Positions 33,022 through 41,080 of a stretch of 51,878 nucleotides of DNA are shown in pieces (the stretch's first letter is position 1; each line of letters opens with the position of its first letter). Source of the DNA: JBDKVA01 sp039679375. GTDB taxonomy: Bacteria > Bacillota > Clostridia > Acetivibrionales > DTU013. The notes below the pieces were generated by a model. That model ran no database searches. It had not been told where the DNA came from and was given only the letters and a program-made list of their open reading frames with translations. The DNA lies in NCBI GenBank assembly GCA_039679375.1, contig JBDKVA010000083.1, forward strand, positions 1 through 51,878, given 5' to 3'. A program made the translations under genes and the position numbers.

Positions 33022-33047
33022 GGGACAAGGGACCTTCCCCATGTCCC
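33022..33047 (-). repeat. Intercistronic hairpin, GGGACA type
   Basis: GGGACAAGGG (33022-33031) pairs with CCCCATGTCCC (33037-33047) with one bulge, in the transcribed gap between the solute-binding protein and the propeller gene. Confidence 0.6.
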
Positions 33048-33066
33048 CTTCAAATGCCACTAACTG

Positions 33067-33109
33067 ACATGCAGGCAACAAGTAAATTCGACGCCTGTTG
33101 CCTGCATGT
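33067..33109 (-). repeat. Perfect 14-bp intercistronic inverted repeat
   Basis: ACATGCAGGCAACA (33067-33080) and TGTTGCCTGCATGT (33096-33109), 15-base loop, 18 bases past the stop codon of the solute-binding protein. No T-tract follows on the minus strand, so it fits an mRNA 3'-end stabiliser better than a terminator. Confidence 0.7.
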
Positions 33110-33127
33110 GCTCATTTGTTAAAACTA

Positions 33128-34741
33128 CTATTTCGGCAAATTACTATACCATTCATTTGCTTCTTTTGTAAGCTGTGCTCCGCCTTTGTTCTCCCATTCC
33201 TTGACAAACTCGTCAAAATAATCGATAGGTTTTTCTCCGGAGATTAGTTTATAGAATGCTTCCTCTTCCAGCTTCTCAAGATCAGCCTGATACTGCGGAC
33301 TGGAAGTAAGTACAGTTGTCCCCAGCTTATTTACATACATCTCATGGTTGCATACCTTACCTGCAAATTCATAAGCTGAGGGGTTTGCTTTCTTTACAAA
33401 CGCAGGACTCTCAAAAAGCATAAACGTACATCCGGCGCCAATTCCATACAATGCGTCAACAGCTTTGAACTCTTCCTTGAGTTTCGGTTCCTGCCGCTCG
33501 GACATATCCCAGTTTGTACCCTTTACGCCATACTTTGTGTTTAAATAAGTATCATAATCACCGGATATCGAGTTTGCTATTTCAAGAACTTTTATCATCT
33601 TGCCCTGATCTTCCTCCATTTGTTTACCAAATGAGTAGAAGCTTCCGGATAAACCAAGCATTTTCATTCCTGTTTTATTGTCCGATCCGATTGCAGGTCT
33701 GCCAAAATCATATGTCGCATTTTCACCCTGTATCTTCTTGAAGTTGGAATAATTCTGACTTTCCTGTCCACCCGCATAATAAGGCGGATTCCAGTGATAA
33801 TAACATCCCAGACAGCTCAAGCCGATCTTGCCATTGACAAAAGCATGGCTGATTGCCCAATACCCTCCCTGGTTCTCACCTGTTACAAATTCGGGACTTA
33901 TAACTCCGTCCTTATACCATTTTGCCAACCTTTTAAGTACTTCCTTCATTTCAGGCTGTACACTCCCGTAAACCAATTGGCCGCCCTTGTCCGACCATGT
34001 GTACGGAAAGTAACCCGATATTCCGTAAATGGCGTCCAGTCCGTTTACTGACAGTCCGTATGTGTCTTTCTTGTTATTTTTATCGGGGTCTTCATTGGCA
34101 AATTTGTATAATGCCGTTTCAAATTCATCAATCGTTTCAGGAATCTTATCTATCCCAACGTTTTTAAGCCAATCCGTCCTCCAAACAACAGGCCTATGGT
34201 ATTCACCGTCCACCCATATGGAACCGATGCCATAATTTTTCCCATTAACTATTCCGTAATTCCAGATGTTTTTATCCTTTTTGCTATATTCGTCATACTG
34301 TGCTGCAACATTTGGAGCATATTTCCTGATTGTATCCAACGGAATCTCCGCAAGAACATCCTGGTTCACCCATTGCATATAGGTAGGCATATCCTGGCAC
34401 CAGAAAACATCAGGTATCTCATTATTGGCAAATTTAAGGCTCATTAACTCATTATATTTTGTAGGGTCTACATAAATCATGTTTAATTTTACATTAAATT
34501 TGTCTTCAAGAAATTCCTTAACCGGCGCATCATCTTTAATGGGAGCATAAGACATTCCGACAAAATCCAAAGTGTATTGCTTGTCTTGTTCTGAAGTGCT
34601 TGCTGCCTGAGTTGATGTGGAACTGCTGCCTGCATTGCTGCTTTGCTGGTCACCTTTCTCACTTTTTGTGCATCCTGCAAAGGATAACATCAATAAAAGT
34701 GAAAGAAAAATTGATACGATCCTGGAAAAATTCTTATACAT
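33128..34741 (-). CDS. Extracellular solute-binding lipoprotein 1 of a CUT1-type importer
   Basis: A 537-residue membrane-anchored binding protein of the large YtcQ/LplA type. Signal peptide with lipobox LSFAGC (Cys about residue 24), a Ser/Thr/Gln-rich tether (about 27-55), then the two-lobed binding domain with YNELMSLKFANNEIPDVFW, typical of group 1 sugar-binding proteins. ATG 34741 was chosen because GGAGG lies 8 bases upstream. It follows its two permease genes after a 199-base gap that contains CCGGAATAT and ATATTCCGG (34787-34795, 34854-34862) as a distant inverted repeat. Ligand probably a long oligosaccharide. Confidence 0.9.
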   Translation of the reverse strand: MYKNFSRIVSIFLSLLLMLSFAGCTKSEKGDQQSSNAGSSSTSTQAASTSEQDKQYTLDFVGMSYAPIKDDAPVKEFLEDKFNVKLNMIYVDPTKYNELMSLKFANNEIPDVFWCQDMPTYMQWVNQDVLAEIPLDTIRKYAPNVAAQYDEYSKKDKNIWNYGIVNGKNYGIGSIWVDGEYHRPVVWRTDWLKNVGIDKIPETIDEFETALYKFANEDPDKNNKKDTYGLSVNGLDAIYGISGYFPYTWSDKGGQLVYGSVQPEMKEVLKRLAKWYKDGVISPEFVTGENQGGYWAISHAFVNGKIGLSCLGCYYHWNPPYYAGGQESQNYSNFKKIQGENATYDFGRPAIGSDNKTGMKMLGLSGSFYSFGKQMEEDQGKMIKVLEIANSISGDYDTYLNTKYGVKGTNWDMSERQEPKLKEEFKAVDALYGIGAGCTFMLFESPAFVKKANPSAYEFAGKVCNHEMYVNKLGTTVLTSSPQYQADLEKLEEEAFYKLISGEKPIDYFDEFVKEWENKGGAQLTKEANEWYSNLPK

Positions 34742-34940
34742 TTTTTCGTCCTCCATTTTTTCGGTCTAGCAAGTTTATTATAATACCCGGAATATACTTT
34801 TAATATGTTAACATAACTACCACCTTTCCTCAGAATTGCAACCATCCTGGCACATATTCCGGCATATTACAGCAACAAGCATAGCACCTCATATTTGAAT
34901 TTATATTGAAACCGTTATGGAAATCAATATCGTCACACCT

Positions 34941-35867
34941 TCAGCCCTTTAGTGAACCTACCATTATACCCTGTATAAAATACTTCTGGACAAAGGGATA
35001 AACCATAATAATAGGAGCCGAAGATACCATAATGACTGCCGATTTAATAATATCAGGAGTCGGTGTGGTATCCCTGGCCATCATATCGCCGGCCCTGCCC
35101 ATAAGGCCCATATACTGGGCGGAGCCTTCGATTACCATTTTACGAAGCAATACCTGAAGAACAATAAGATTATCTTTTGTAATATATATCAATGCATCAA
35201 ACCATGCATTCCAGTGCGCCACAGAATACCAGAGCGTAATCGTTGCAACAATAGATGCGGACACAGGCAGGATTATTTGGAATAGTATCCTTATGTCATC
35301 CGCCCCATCCAGCTTGGCCGACTCCTCCAGTGCATCAGGCAGAGACATGAAATAATTGCGTACAATAATCAGGCTGAAGGTATCAATTGCGCCCGGCAGT
35401 ATAAGAGCCCATATTTTATTTGTAAGTCCCAGTGAATTGACCAGTATGTAATTGGGTATCAGCCCGCTGGAAAAAAACATGGTAAAAACGATAATGGAAG
35501 TCCAGAAATTTCTCAGAGGCAGATCCTTTTTTGACAGCGGATAAGCTGCCATGACAGTGAGCAGGACGTTCACCGACGTGCCGAGTACTGTTCTGATAAT
35601 TGTATTTCTAAAGCCCAGTACCAAATATTCATTCTTGAATATTGAAATATAAGCATTGAATGTAGGCTGTTTCGGAATCAACATAATTCCGGCTTTACTT
35701 GCCTCCGCCGGTGAACTCAGTGAAGTGGCTATAATCGCCAGAAACGGATATAAGGTGCTGAATGCCAGCAAGCCAAGTATAATATAATTAAAAATATCAA
35801 ATATTTTATCTCTTCCCGATCTTTTTGTGCAAGCCACTCTTCTCATCTCCCAGGATTTTTTTACCAT
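34941..35867 (-). CDS. CUT1 ABC importer permease 1B (LplC/YcjP-like)
   Basis: Inner-membrane subunit, 308 residues, six predicted helices. The cytoplasmic EAA loop reads EESAKLDGADDIRILFQIILP (quoted in part: SAKLDGADDIRILFQI), which docks the shared ATPase; no ATPase gene is in the window, so an MsmK-like subunit elsewhere is expected. The end VGSLKG is typical of the family. Start ATG 35867 overlaps the stop of permease 1A by 7 bases, implying coupling; GTG 35837 with GGGAG upstream is an alternative. Confidence 0.92.
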   Translation of the reverse strand: MVKKSWEMRRVACTKRSGRDKIFDIFNYIILGLLAFSTLYPFLAIIATSLSSPAEASKAGIMLIPKQPTFNAYISIFKNEYLVLGFRNTIIRTVLGTSVNVLLTVMAAYPLSKKDLPLRNFWTSIIVFTMFFSSGLIPNYILVNSLGLTNKIWALILPGAIDTFSLIIVRNYFMSLPDALEESAKLDGADDIRILFQIILPVSASIVATITLWYSVAHWNAWFDALIYITKDNLIVLQVLLRKMVIEGSAQYMGLMGRAGDMMARDTTPTPDIIKSAVIMVSSAPIIMVYPFVQKYFIQGIMVGSLKG

Positions 35868-36820
35868 ATGCCGTATTCGCTGAATCTCTTTGTTATCTTG
35901 TTTGTAAACAGCACAAGCACAAAGGCTATTGCATTCTGAAATAATCCTACTGCAGTTGAAAATCCATACTGCATCTGTTGTAAACCAATACGGTATGTAT
36001 ATGTGCTTAATACATCGCCGACTTCATATACAGCTTCATTATATAAATTAAATATTTGGTCAAAATCATCGTTTATAATTGAACCGATACTCAAAATGAA
36101 CATTATTGTGATAACAGGGGCCAATGAAGGCAGCGTTATATATATTGCGGACTGGAACCTGTTGCAGCCGTCAATTACCGCGGAATCATATAATTGTGTA
36201 TCAATGCTGCATAATGCCGCCAGGTAAATTATCGATTCCCACCCTATGTTTTTCCACACCGAGGTTGAAACAAGGACTCCTCTGAACCAACTGTTATTTG
36301 CAAGAAAATAGATAGGCTGCCCGCCCAATTCCATTATAAAATAATTCACAGGTCCTTCCGATGGCGAAAGAAACTTTATTATTATACCTGCAAGAATCAC
36401 CCATGATAAAAAATGAGGAAGATAGCTTATAGTCTGTACAAATTTCTTATAATGCATATTCCTCACTTCATTAAGAAGAATTGCAAAAAGTATTGGAGCC
36501 GGGAACCCAAATAATAGCTTAAAACTACTTAGCAGGACAGTATTCCTCAGGACCTTCCAAAAGTCACGGCTGGCAAACAGTCTGCTGAAATTTGCAAAGC
36601 CGATCCATGGGCTGCCCGACACACCCAATCTGAACTTGTAATCCTTAAATGCAATAAGCGTTCCATAAATCGGGGCATAGCGGAAAATAATATAATAGAT
36701 GATTGCAGGCAGTAAAAGCAGTAACAGCAATTTATATCTACTAACACTTTTTATAGTATTTTTATAATAATTATATGCAGTAGACTTAGGTGAATACGCA
36801 GTACCCGTTGATGTGCTCAA
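35861..36820 (-). CDS. CUT1 ABC importer permease 1A (LplB/YteP-like)
   Basis: 319 residues, six predicted helices. Cytoplasmic N-terminus, first helix LLLLLLLPAIIYYIIF, periplasm-facing YAPIYGTLIAFKDY common to this subfamily, and EAA loop YDSAVIDGCNRFQSAIYITLP (core AVIDGCNRF). Start is TTG 36820 with AGGAGGG upstream at about 10 bases. It forms the channel with permease 1B and takes substrate from binding protein 1. A 278-base gap with a nested inverted repeat separates it from propeller gene 2. Confidence 0.92.
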   Translation of the reverse strand: MSTSTGTAYSPKSTAYNYYKNTIKSVSRYKLLLLLLLPAIIYYIIFRYAPIYGTLIAFKDYKFRLGVSGSPWIGFANFSRLFASRDFWKVLRNTVLLSSFKLLFGFPAPILFAILLNEVRNMHYKKFVQTISYLPHFLSWVILAGIIIKFLSPSEGPVNYFIMELGGQPIYFLANNSWFRGVLVSTSVWKNIGWESIIYLAALCSIDTQLYDSAVIDGCNRFQSAIYITLPSLAPVITIMFILSIGSIINDDFDQIFNLYNEAVYEVGDVLSTYTYRIGLQQMQYGFSTAVGLFQNAIAFVLVLFTNKITKRFSEYGIW

Positions 36821-36977
36821 TATAATTGCTCCCTCCTGTTGACTTTGAATTCATGATACAGTATCAGCATATTGGGAGCAATGGTCCGATTTTATTGTTA
36901 TAATTAAAAACTTACTAACATGCAACCTTGCAGTATTAAGTACCGGAAGTATCAATCAGATGATTGCTCCCTCAGTG

Positions 36978-37097
36978 AGCTATTTGCGATGTCCCGCTTT
37001 TTTAAGCTCCGCAGTACAATATATTGATGGTTTGTCAGGGAGCAGGTCACTATATATTGTACCGCTAATGTAAATTCAGGTTACATCGCAAATAGCT
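36978..37097. repeat. 120-bp nested inverted repeat in the importer operon
   Basis: Ends AGCTATTTGCGATGT (36978-36992) and ACATCGCAAATAGCT (37083-37097) form a perfect 15-bp inverted repeat. Inside, GTACAATATAT (37014-37024) and ATATATTGTAC (37052-37062) form an 11-bp one. It starts just past the propeller-2 stop codon. Outside it, GGGAGCAAT (near 36874) and ATTGCTCCC (near 36963) give a further 9-bp inverted pair. It could be a MITE-like element or a large mRNA hairpin. Confidence 0.75.
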
Positions 37098-37098
37098 T

Positions 37099-38853
37099 TC
37101 AGTACAGCTTATACAGGTGCTCTTTATGTGCAAAATACACATCGCCTTCGGGTGTTACCGCTGCCGATAGCACATGCCCAGGCAGTTCACCGCGATAAAT
37201 AATCTCAGTCTTTGGCATGCCAATTAAAAAAAGCTTTGTATCGCAGAATACCAGCACTTCACTATCCGACAATACCGTTAATACATTGCATTTCTCAGGC
37301 AGCGCAATCGTATCAACATAGTTCATGGCGTCCTTTTCAAAAACAAGTATCTTTTCTCCCGCCACAACCAGCGTACAGTTTTGAACCGTTGAAATCATCC
37401 CCGGAACAATCCCGTCAGGCAGCAATATATCCTTTACAATGCTTCTACCGTATGGATCCCATTTAACCATATGGAACCGTTCAACCTTCGTTTTTCTTCC
37501 GCTGGCTTCGCCATTTGTAATAAAAAATATATACCTGTCATCTGCAGCCAGCCAGGCAATTTGCTGCCCCGGTACAGGGTCATTCCAGGCTTCGACTAAA
37601 AGCGTCCCGGTATCAACCCTTGACAGGCACCCGCCATATATCCCGTATTTTGCAGACCAACCTGTCCAGAAGGCTCCATCCGGTCCAATGATGCTTCTGC
37701 CTGTAGGCCTTATAAACTCCGGCGCCACAGATTTCAAGGTCTGCGGATTTGCATTGTTAATCTGATCCCATGGCTTTGACGGATCATACACAACATGATC
37801 TCCGCCTGCATATGAAGACATGAAAAGCCTGTTACCGGTAAATCTCATCCCATACACCTCACCGCCGCTTTCGCATACTGACGGTGTGTTTATATAAGTG
37901 TTATCCGGAGGATTATAGGAAAATATGGTTTGTCCAAAAGCACTTGAGCCCCATATCCTGCCACGTTCATCGGATGTGATAGTCAGAATCTGTGTTGCAG
38001 GCGCTTCGACCGGTATCCTTTTAAGCTCAGGTTTTATACAATCCCTATCAATGATAAAGTACTCCTGGCCTTTCACTCCGGCGAGACTTCCGTCAGCCAG
38101 TTCAACAACAAATCTGCTTCCGGATGGTATTAATTTTGCCTTTCCTATCCCGGCTTTATCCTCTTTCACATCTGTTTTTTCAATATCCTTAAAGGTTTTG
38201 GCATCGTAGTATTCAAATTTATCACCGTTGACAGTACGAATATACTCATCTGTGATTTCCGATATTTTTGCTCCGGATTTTCCTATTCTCATTCTTTCTC
38301 CGGTTTCGATGTTCCACGCTCCGAGGTGCTGTTCGGCAGTTCCGCAGGAAAACAGAACATAGCCCGGAACCCCGCTGTATACCTCACGGACATACATATT
38401 TTCCTCTACATCGGACATTCTTCCCAGGTTTTTGAGCGTATGCCCTTCAATATCATACTGAAGCATCACGCCACCGGGCCATGTACCGCCATAAACCTTT
38501 CCATCCGAGCCCATGACAAGATTCCATATATATGTTTCATCTTTATCTCTGAGCGGTTCAGACCAGGTTCGTGTCTTCAAATCCAGCTTGTGCAGGTATC
38601 CTAAAAGTCCACAGGTTCCTACAAGGAGTTTTTCATTGTTGACATTCAATAATGCCCATGCGCCTTCATCGCCCGGAAGTGTCACAGTTTCGCCTTCTCC
38701 TGTGTTCCTGTCTATAAAGACGAGTATTCCTGTACCGCCTTCCACAAAGCTGGATAAATCGATTTTTTCATGCCTGTCAATCGGATCGATCAGGGTTATA
38801 CTGGCCAGAATGCAGAAATTTCTGCATGGATCATTTACAAATTTGTAAGTCAT
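37099..38853 (-). CDS. Cytoplasmic beta-propeller protein, paralogue 2, unknown function
   Basis: 584 residues without signal peptide or membrane helix. Repeated blades end in VYGGTWPGGVMLQYD, GRIWGSSAFGQTIFSYNP, FMSSYAGGDHVVYDP, FWTGWSAKYGIYGG and DVYFAHKEHLYKLY. It shares GAWALL, YIWNL, VYGGT and EENMYVRE with the protein at 31005-32930, so the two arose by duplication and diverged. AGGAGG lies just before the ATG. It is 37 bases after permease 2B, so it belongs to importer 2 and probably handles its substrate. Possible roles are lyase, hydrolase or sugar-binding sensor; none can be chosen. Confidence 0.82.
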   Translation of the reverse strand: MTYKFVNDPCRNFCILASITLIDPIDRHEKIDLSSFVEGGTGILVFIDRNTGEGETVTLPGDEGAWALLNVNNEKLLVGTCGLLGYLHKLDLKTRTWSEPLRDKDETYIWNLVMGSDGKVYGGTWPGGVMLQYDIEGHTLKNLGRMSDVEENMYVREVYSGVPGYVLFSCGTAEQHLGAWNIETGERMRIGKSGAKISEITDEYIRTVNGDKFEYYDAKTFKDIEKTDVKEDKAGIGKAKLIPSGSRFVVELADGSLAGVKGQEYFIIDRDCIKPELKRIPVEAPATQILTITSDERGRIWGSSAFGQTIFSYNPPDNTYINTPSVCESGGEVYGMRFTGNRLFMSSYAGGDHVVYDPSKPWDQINNANPQTLKSVAPEFIRPTGRSIIGPDGAFWTGWSAKYGIYGGCLSRVDTGTLLVEAWNDPVPGQQIAWLAADDRYIFFITNGEASGRKTKVERFHMVKWDPYGRSIVKDILLPDGIVPGMISTVQNCTLVVAGEKILVFEKDAMNYVDTIALPEKCNVLTVLSDSEVLVFCDTKLFLIGMPKTEIIYRGELPGHVLSAAVTPEGDVYFAHKEHLYKLY

Positions 38854-38890
38854 AACTTCCTCCTAACAATAGGGTGACACACCTTTTCTT

Positions 38891-39778
38891 CTACTCCTTT
38901 ACCGAGCCTGTCAAAATACCGCTTACGAAATACTTCTGCATGAATGGATAAATCGCTATAATCGGCAACGCCACAAGTACAATAGCCGCCATCTGGAAAT
39001 TCTCGGCAGTCAAGGTCTGGAAACCGGCTACTACAGCTGTGGCACGTGCTGCCTGGCCCGACTGGCTGACCGTCTTGTCAAACACAACACATCTTAGATA
39101 ATATTGCAGGGTCCACAGCTCTTTTTTGTCTGTGAATATCATAACATTAAACCATTGATTCCACGCGGCCAGAGCTATAAACATGCCTATTGCTGCAATT
39201 GTCGAAGAAATCGCGGGAATGATAATACTGAAAAGCACATGATAATCCTTTGCTCCATCTATCTTTGCCGCTTCTGTCAGACTGTCCGGAATTGCTTCAA
39301 TCTGCGTCCTTACGATGATTATGTACCAGACGTTTACAAGTCCCGGAAGGAATAACGCAAAATAAGTGTTAAACATATGCAAATAGCGTGTGACAACAAG
39401 ATATAACGGTATCAGCCCGCCTGTAAAATACATTGTAAAAATAAATAGATAGGTTATTACTTTTTTGCCGAAAAATTTTCTTGAAAAGCTATAGGCTGCC
39501 ATTATATCCACCAGAATTCCCAGCAGTGTGACAATGACTGTCAGGAATATAGTATTGACCAGAGACCTCAGAAAAACCTTTTCAGTAATTATTTCCCGAT
39601 AAGCACCGAAATTGAAGCCTTTAGGCAGAATACCGACACTCATTTCCGCAATTGCATCCTTATCGCTTATTGAGACACTTATAATATGCATAAAAGGCAA
39701 AATGATCAGCATGCAAAATAGGACCAGAATCAAGCCATTTATTAAATTGAAAACTGTTCCGCTTTTGGTTGTTTTCAT
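38891..39778 (-). CDS. CUT1 ABC importer permease 2B (LplC/YcjP-like)
   Basis: 295 residues, six predicted helices, EAA loop with TEAAKIDGAKDYHVLFSIII and the C-terminal FVSGILTGSVKE. TGGAGG lies before the ATG. It is 37 bases after permease 2A and 37 bases before propeller gene 2, all co-oriented. It forms the second channel half of importer 2; no ATPase is encoded nearby. Confidence 0.93.
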   Translation of the reverse strand: MKTTKSGTVFNLINGLILVLFCMLIILPFMHIISVSISDKDAIAEMSVGILPKGFNFGAYREIITEKVFLRSLVNTIFLTVIVTLLGILVDIMAAYSFSRKFFGKKVITYLFIFTMYFTGGLIPLYLVVTRYLHMFNTYFALFLPGLVNVWYIIIVRTQIEAIPDSLTEAAKIDGAKDYHVLFSIIIPAISSTIAAIGMFIALAAWNQWFNVMIFTDKKELWTLQYYLRCVVFDKTVSQSGQAARATAVVAGFQTLTAENFQMAAIVLVALPIIAIYPFMQKYFVSGILTGSVKE

Positions 39779-39815
39779 GACAATCCTCCATTAATGTACA
39801 ATTATTATCGCTAAT

Positions 39816-40775
39816 TTACCACATCGCCCAGCCATTGAGCTTCTTAACTATTTTATTGGCAGAGAAAATCAAAAGAAAGTTAATGATCGATTGAGTTACT
39901 CCAATTGCAGTAGTCAAACTGTATTGCATTTTTTCAAGGCCAAGGCGGTACGTATATGTACTGATAACATCACCTACACTATATACCAGAGGATTGTAAA
40001 GGTTGAATATCTGATCAATCCCTACCGTTACCAGGTTTCCGATTGTCAGCATGAACAATACCATAGCAATGGATTTGATTCCCGGCAAAGTTATATGCAG
40101 TGTCTGCTTCCAGCGGCTGGCCCCGTCGATCCGTGCTGCTTCATAAAGCTGGGGGTCAATGGATGTGAGAGCTGCCAGGTAGTACACGGAATAGTAGCCC
40201 ATCTCTTTCCATATCCAGGTGGCAATTACAATGGTCCTGAAATACTCGGGTTTTGCAAGGAAATATATAGGTTCGATCCCGAATACATTTTGCAGCATTA
40301 TATTTATTATACCGCTTGTCGGTGATAATACCGATATTGCTATACTTGAAACTACTACCCATGATATGAAGTAAGGAAGGTAACTGATTGTCTGTACTGT
40401 TTTTTTGAACCATTTTCCCGCCACCTCGTTTATAAGCAATGCCAGTATAATAGGTGCAGGAAAGCCGCATAAAAGATAATATAGATTTAACAGGATCGTA
40501 TTTTTGAATACTCTCCAGAAATTTTCGTCACTTAAAAAGTAGGCAAAATACTTAAAGCCAACCCATGGACTTGCTATAATCCCTCTGAATGGATTATAGT
40601 CTTTAAAAGCTATAATGATTCCGTACATCGGAAAATAGCAAAAAATTATAAGAAGCGCCAATGCCGGTGCCAGTAATAAATAAACAGGAATATCCCTGCC
40701 TGCGCTGAACCCGTTTCCCTGTTTCTTTTTCAATTTAGTACACGAATCAACTGCTGTTGCCGATAAGCCTTTCAT
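39816..40775 (-). CDS. CUT1 ABC importer permease 2A (LplB/YteP-like)
   Basis: 319 residues with six predicted helices. LLLAPALALLIIFCYFPMYG opens the membrane part, FKDYNPFRGI follows, and the EAA loop core is YEAARIDGASRWKQTLHI. ATG 40775 was chosen for AAGGGG 8 bases upstream; the longer frame from 40793 has no site. It is 305 bases downstream of binding protein 2, with three large hairpins in between, so its expression is likely lower than that of the binding protein. Confidence 0.93.
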   Translation of the reverse strand: MKGLSATAVDSCTKLKKKQGNGFSAGRDIPVYLLLAPALALLIIFCYFPMYGIIIAFKDYNPFRGIIASPWVGFKYFAYFLSDENFWRVFKNTILLNLYYLLCGFPAPIILALLINEVAGKWFKKTVQTISYLPYFISWVVVSSIAISVLSPTSGIINIMLQNVFGIEPIYFLAKPEYFRTIVIATWIWKEMGYYSVYYLAALTSIDPQLYEAARIDGASRWKQTLHITLPGIKSIAMVLFMLTIGNLVTVGIDQIFNLYNPLVYSVGDVISTYTYRLGLEKMQYSLTTAIGVTQSIINFLLIFSANKIVKKLNGWAMW

Positions 40776-40814
40776 CAGGTGTACCCCTTCCATGTCCTGT
40801 ATCTTAATATATTA

Positions 40815-40875
40815 ATTGAATGAAATTTTCTAAACGCCTGTTCCGCCATTCGTCAAGAAAATCAATTCATTCAAT
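40815..40875. repeat. Intercistronic hairpin A
   Basis: ATTGAATGAAATTTTCT (40815-40831) pairs with AGAAAATCAATTCATTCAAT (40856-40875), 10 plus 7 pairs with a 3-base bulge, in the gap between binding protein 2 and permease 2A. Confidence 0.65.
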
Positions 40876-40876
40876 A

Positions 40877-40992
40877 AGTACTACAGCGAAACATTTCATT
40901 GATCCTTCCAGAAATAGCGCGTTGAAACATTCGCGATATTTCTGAAAGGCGCATAAATGCCGATGTATTAATGTTTGTTTCGCTGTAGTACT
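40877..40992. repeat. 116-bp element with 17-bp terminal inverted repeats (hairpin B)
   Basis: AGTACTACAGCGAAACA (40877-40893) and TGTTTCGCTGTAGTACT (40976-40992) are exact reverse complements. Inside, 40904-40921 and 40932-40949 form a second stem with 16 of 18 pairs. It resembles a MITE or a long regulatory hairpin. No clear target-site duplication was found. Confidence 0.75.
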
Positions 40993-40999
40993 AGCTGCA

Positions 41000-41031
41000 G
41001 GAAGCCATATTCCATATGGTTTATGGCCTCC
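41000..41031. repeat. Intercistronic hairpin C
   Basis: GGAAGCCATA (41000-41009) pairs with TATGGCCTCC (41022-41031, one G-U), about 50 bases past the stop of binding protein 2. It is followed on the minus strand by the 116-bp element rather than by a T-tract. Confidence 0.6.
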
Positions 41032-41080
41032 ATACAACAGAACCGCATCAAAATTGACTACCTCGCCTTAACAGCATCAG

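Noticed and set aside
40877..40992. Calling the 116-bp element a proven transposon
   Set aside because: No target-site duplication and no second copy in the window; left as MITE-like or regulatory.
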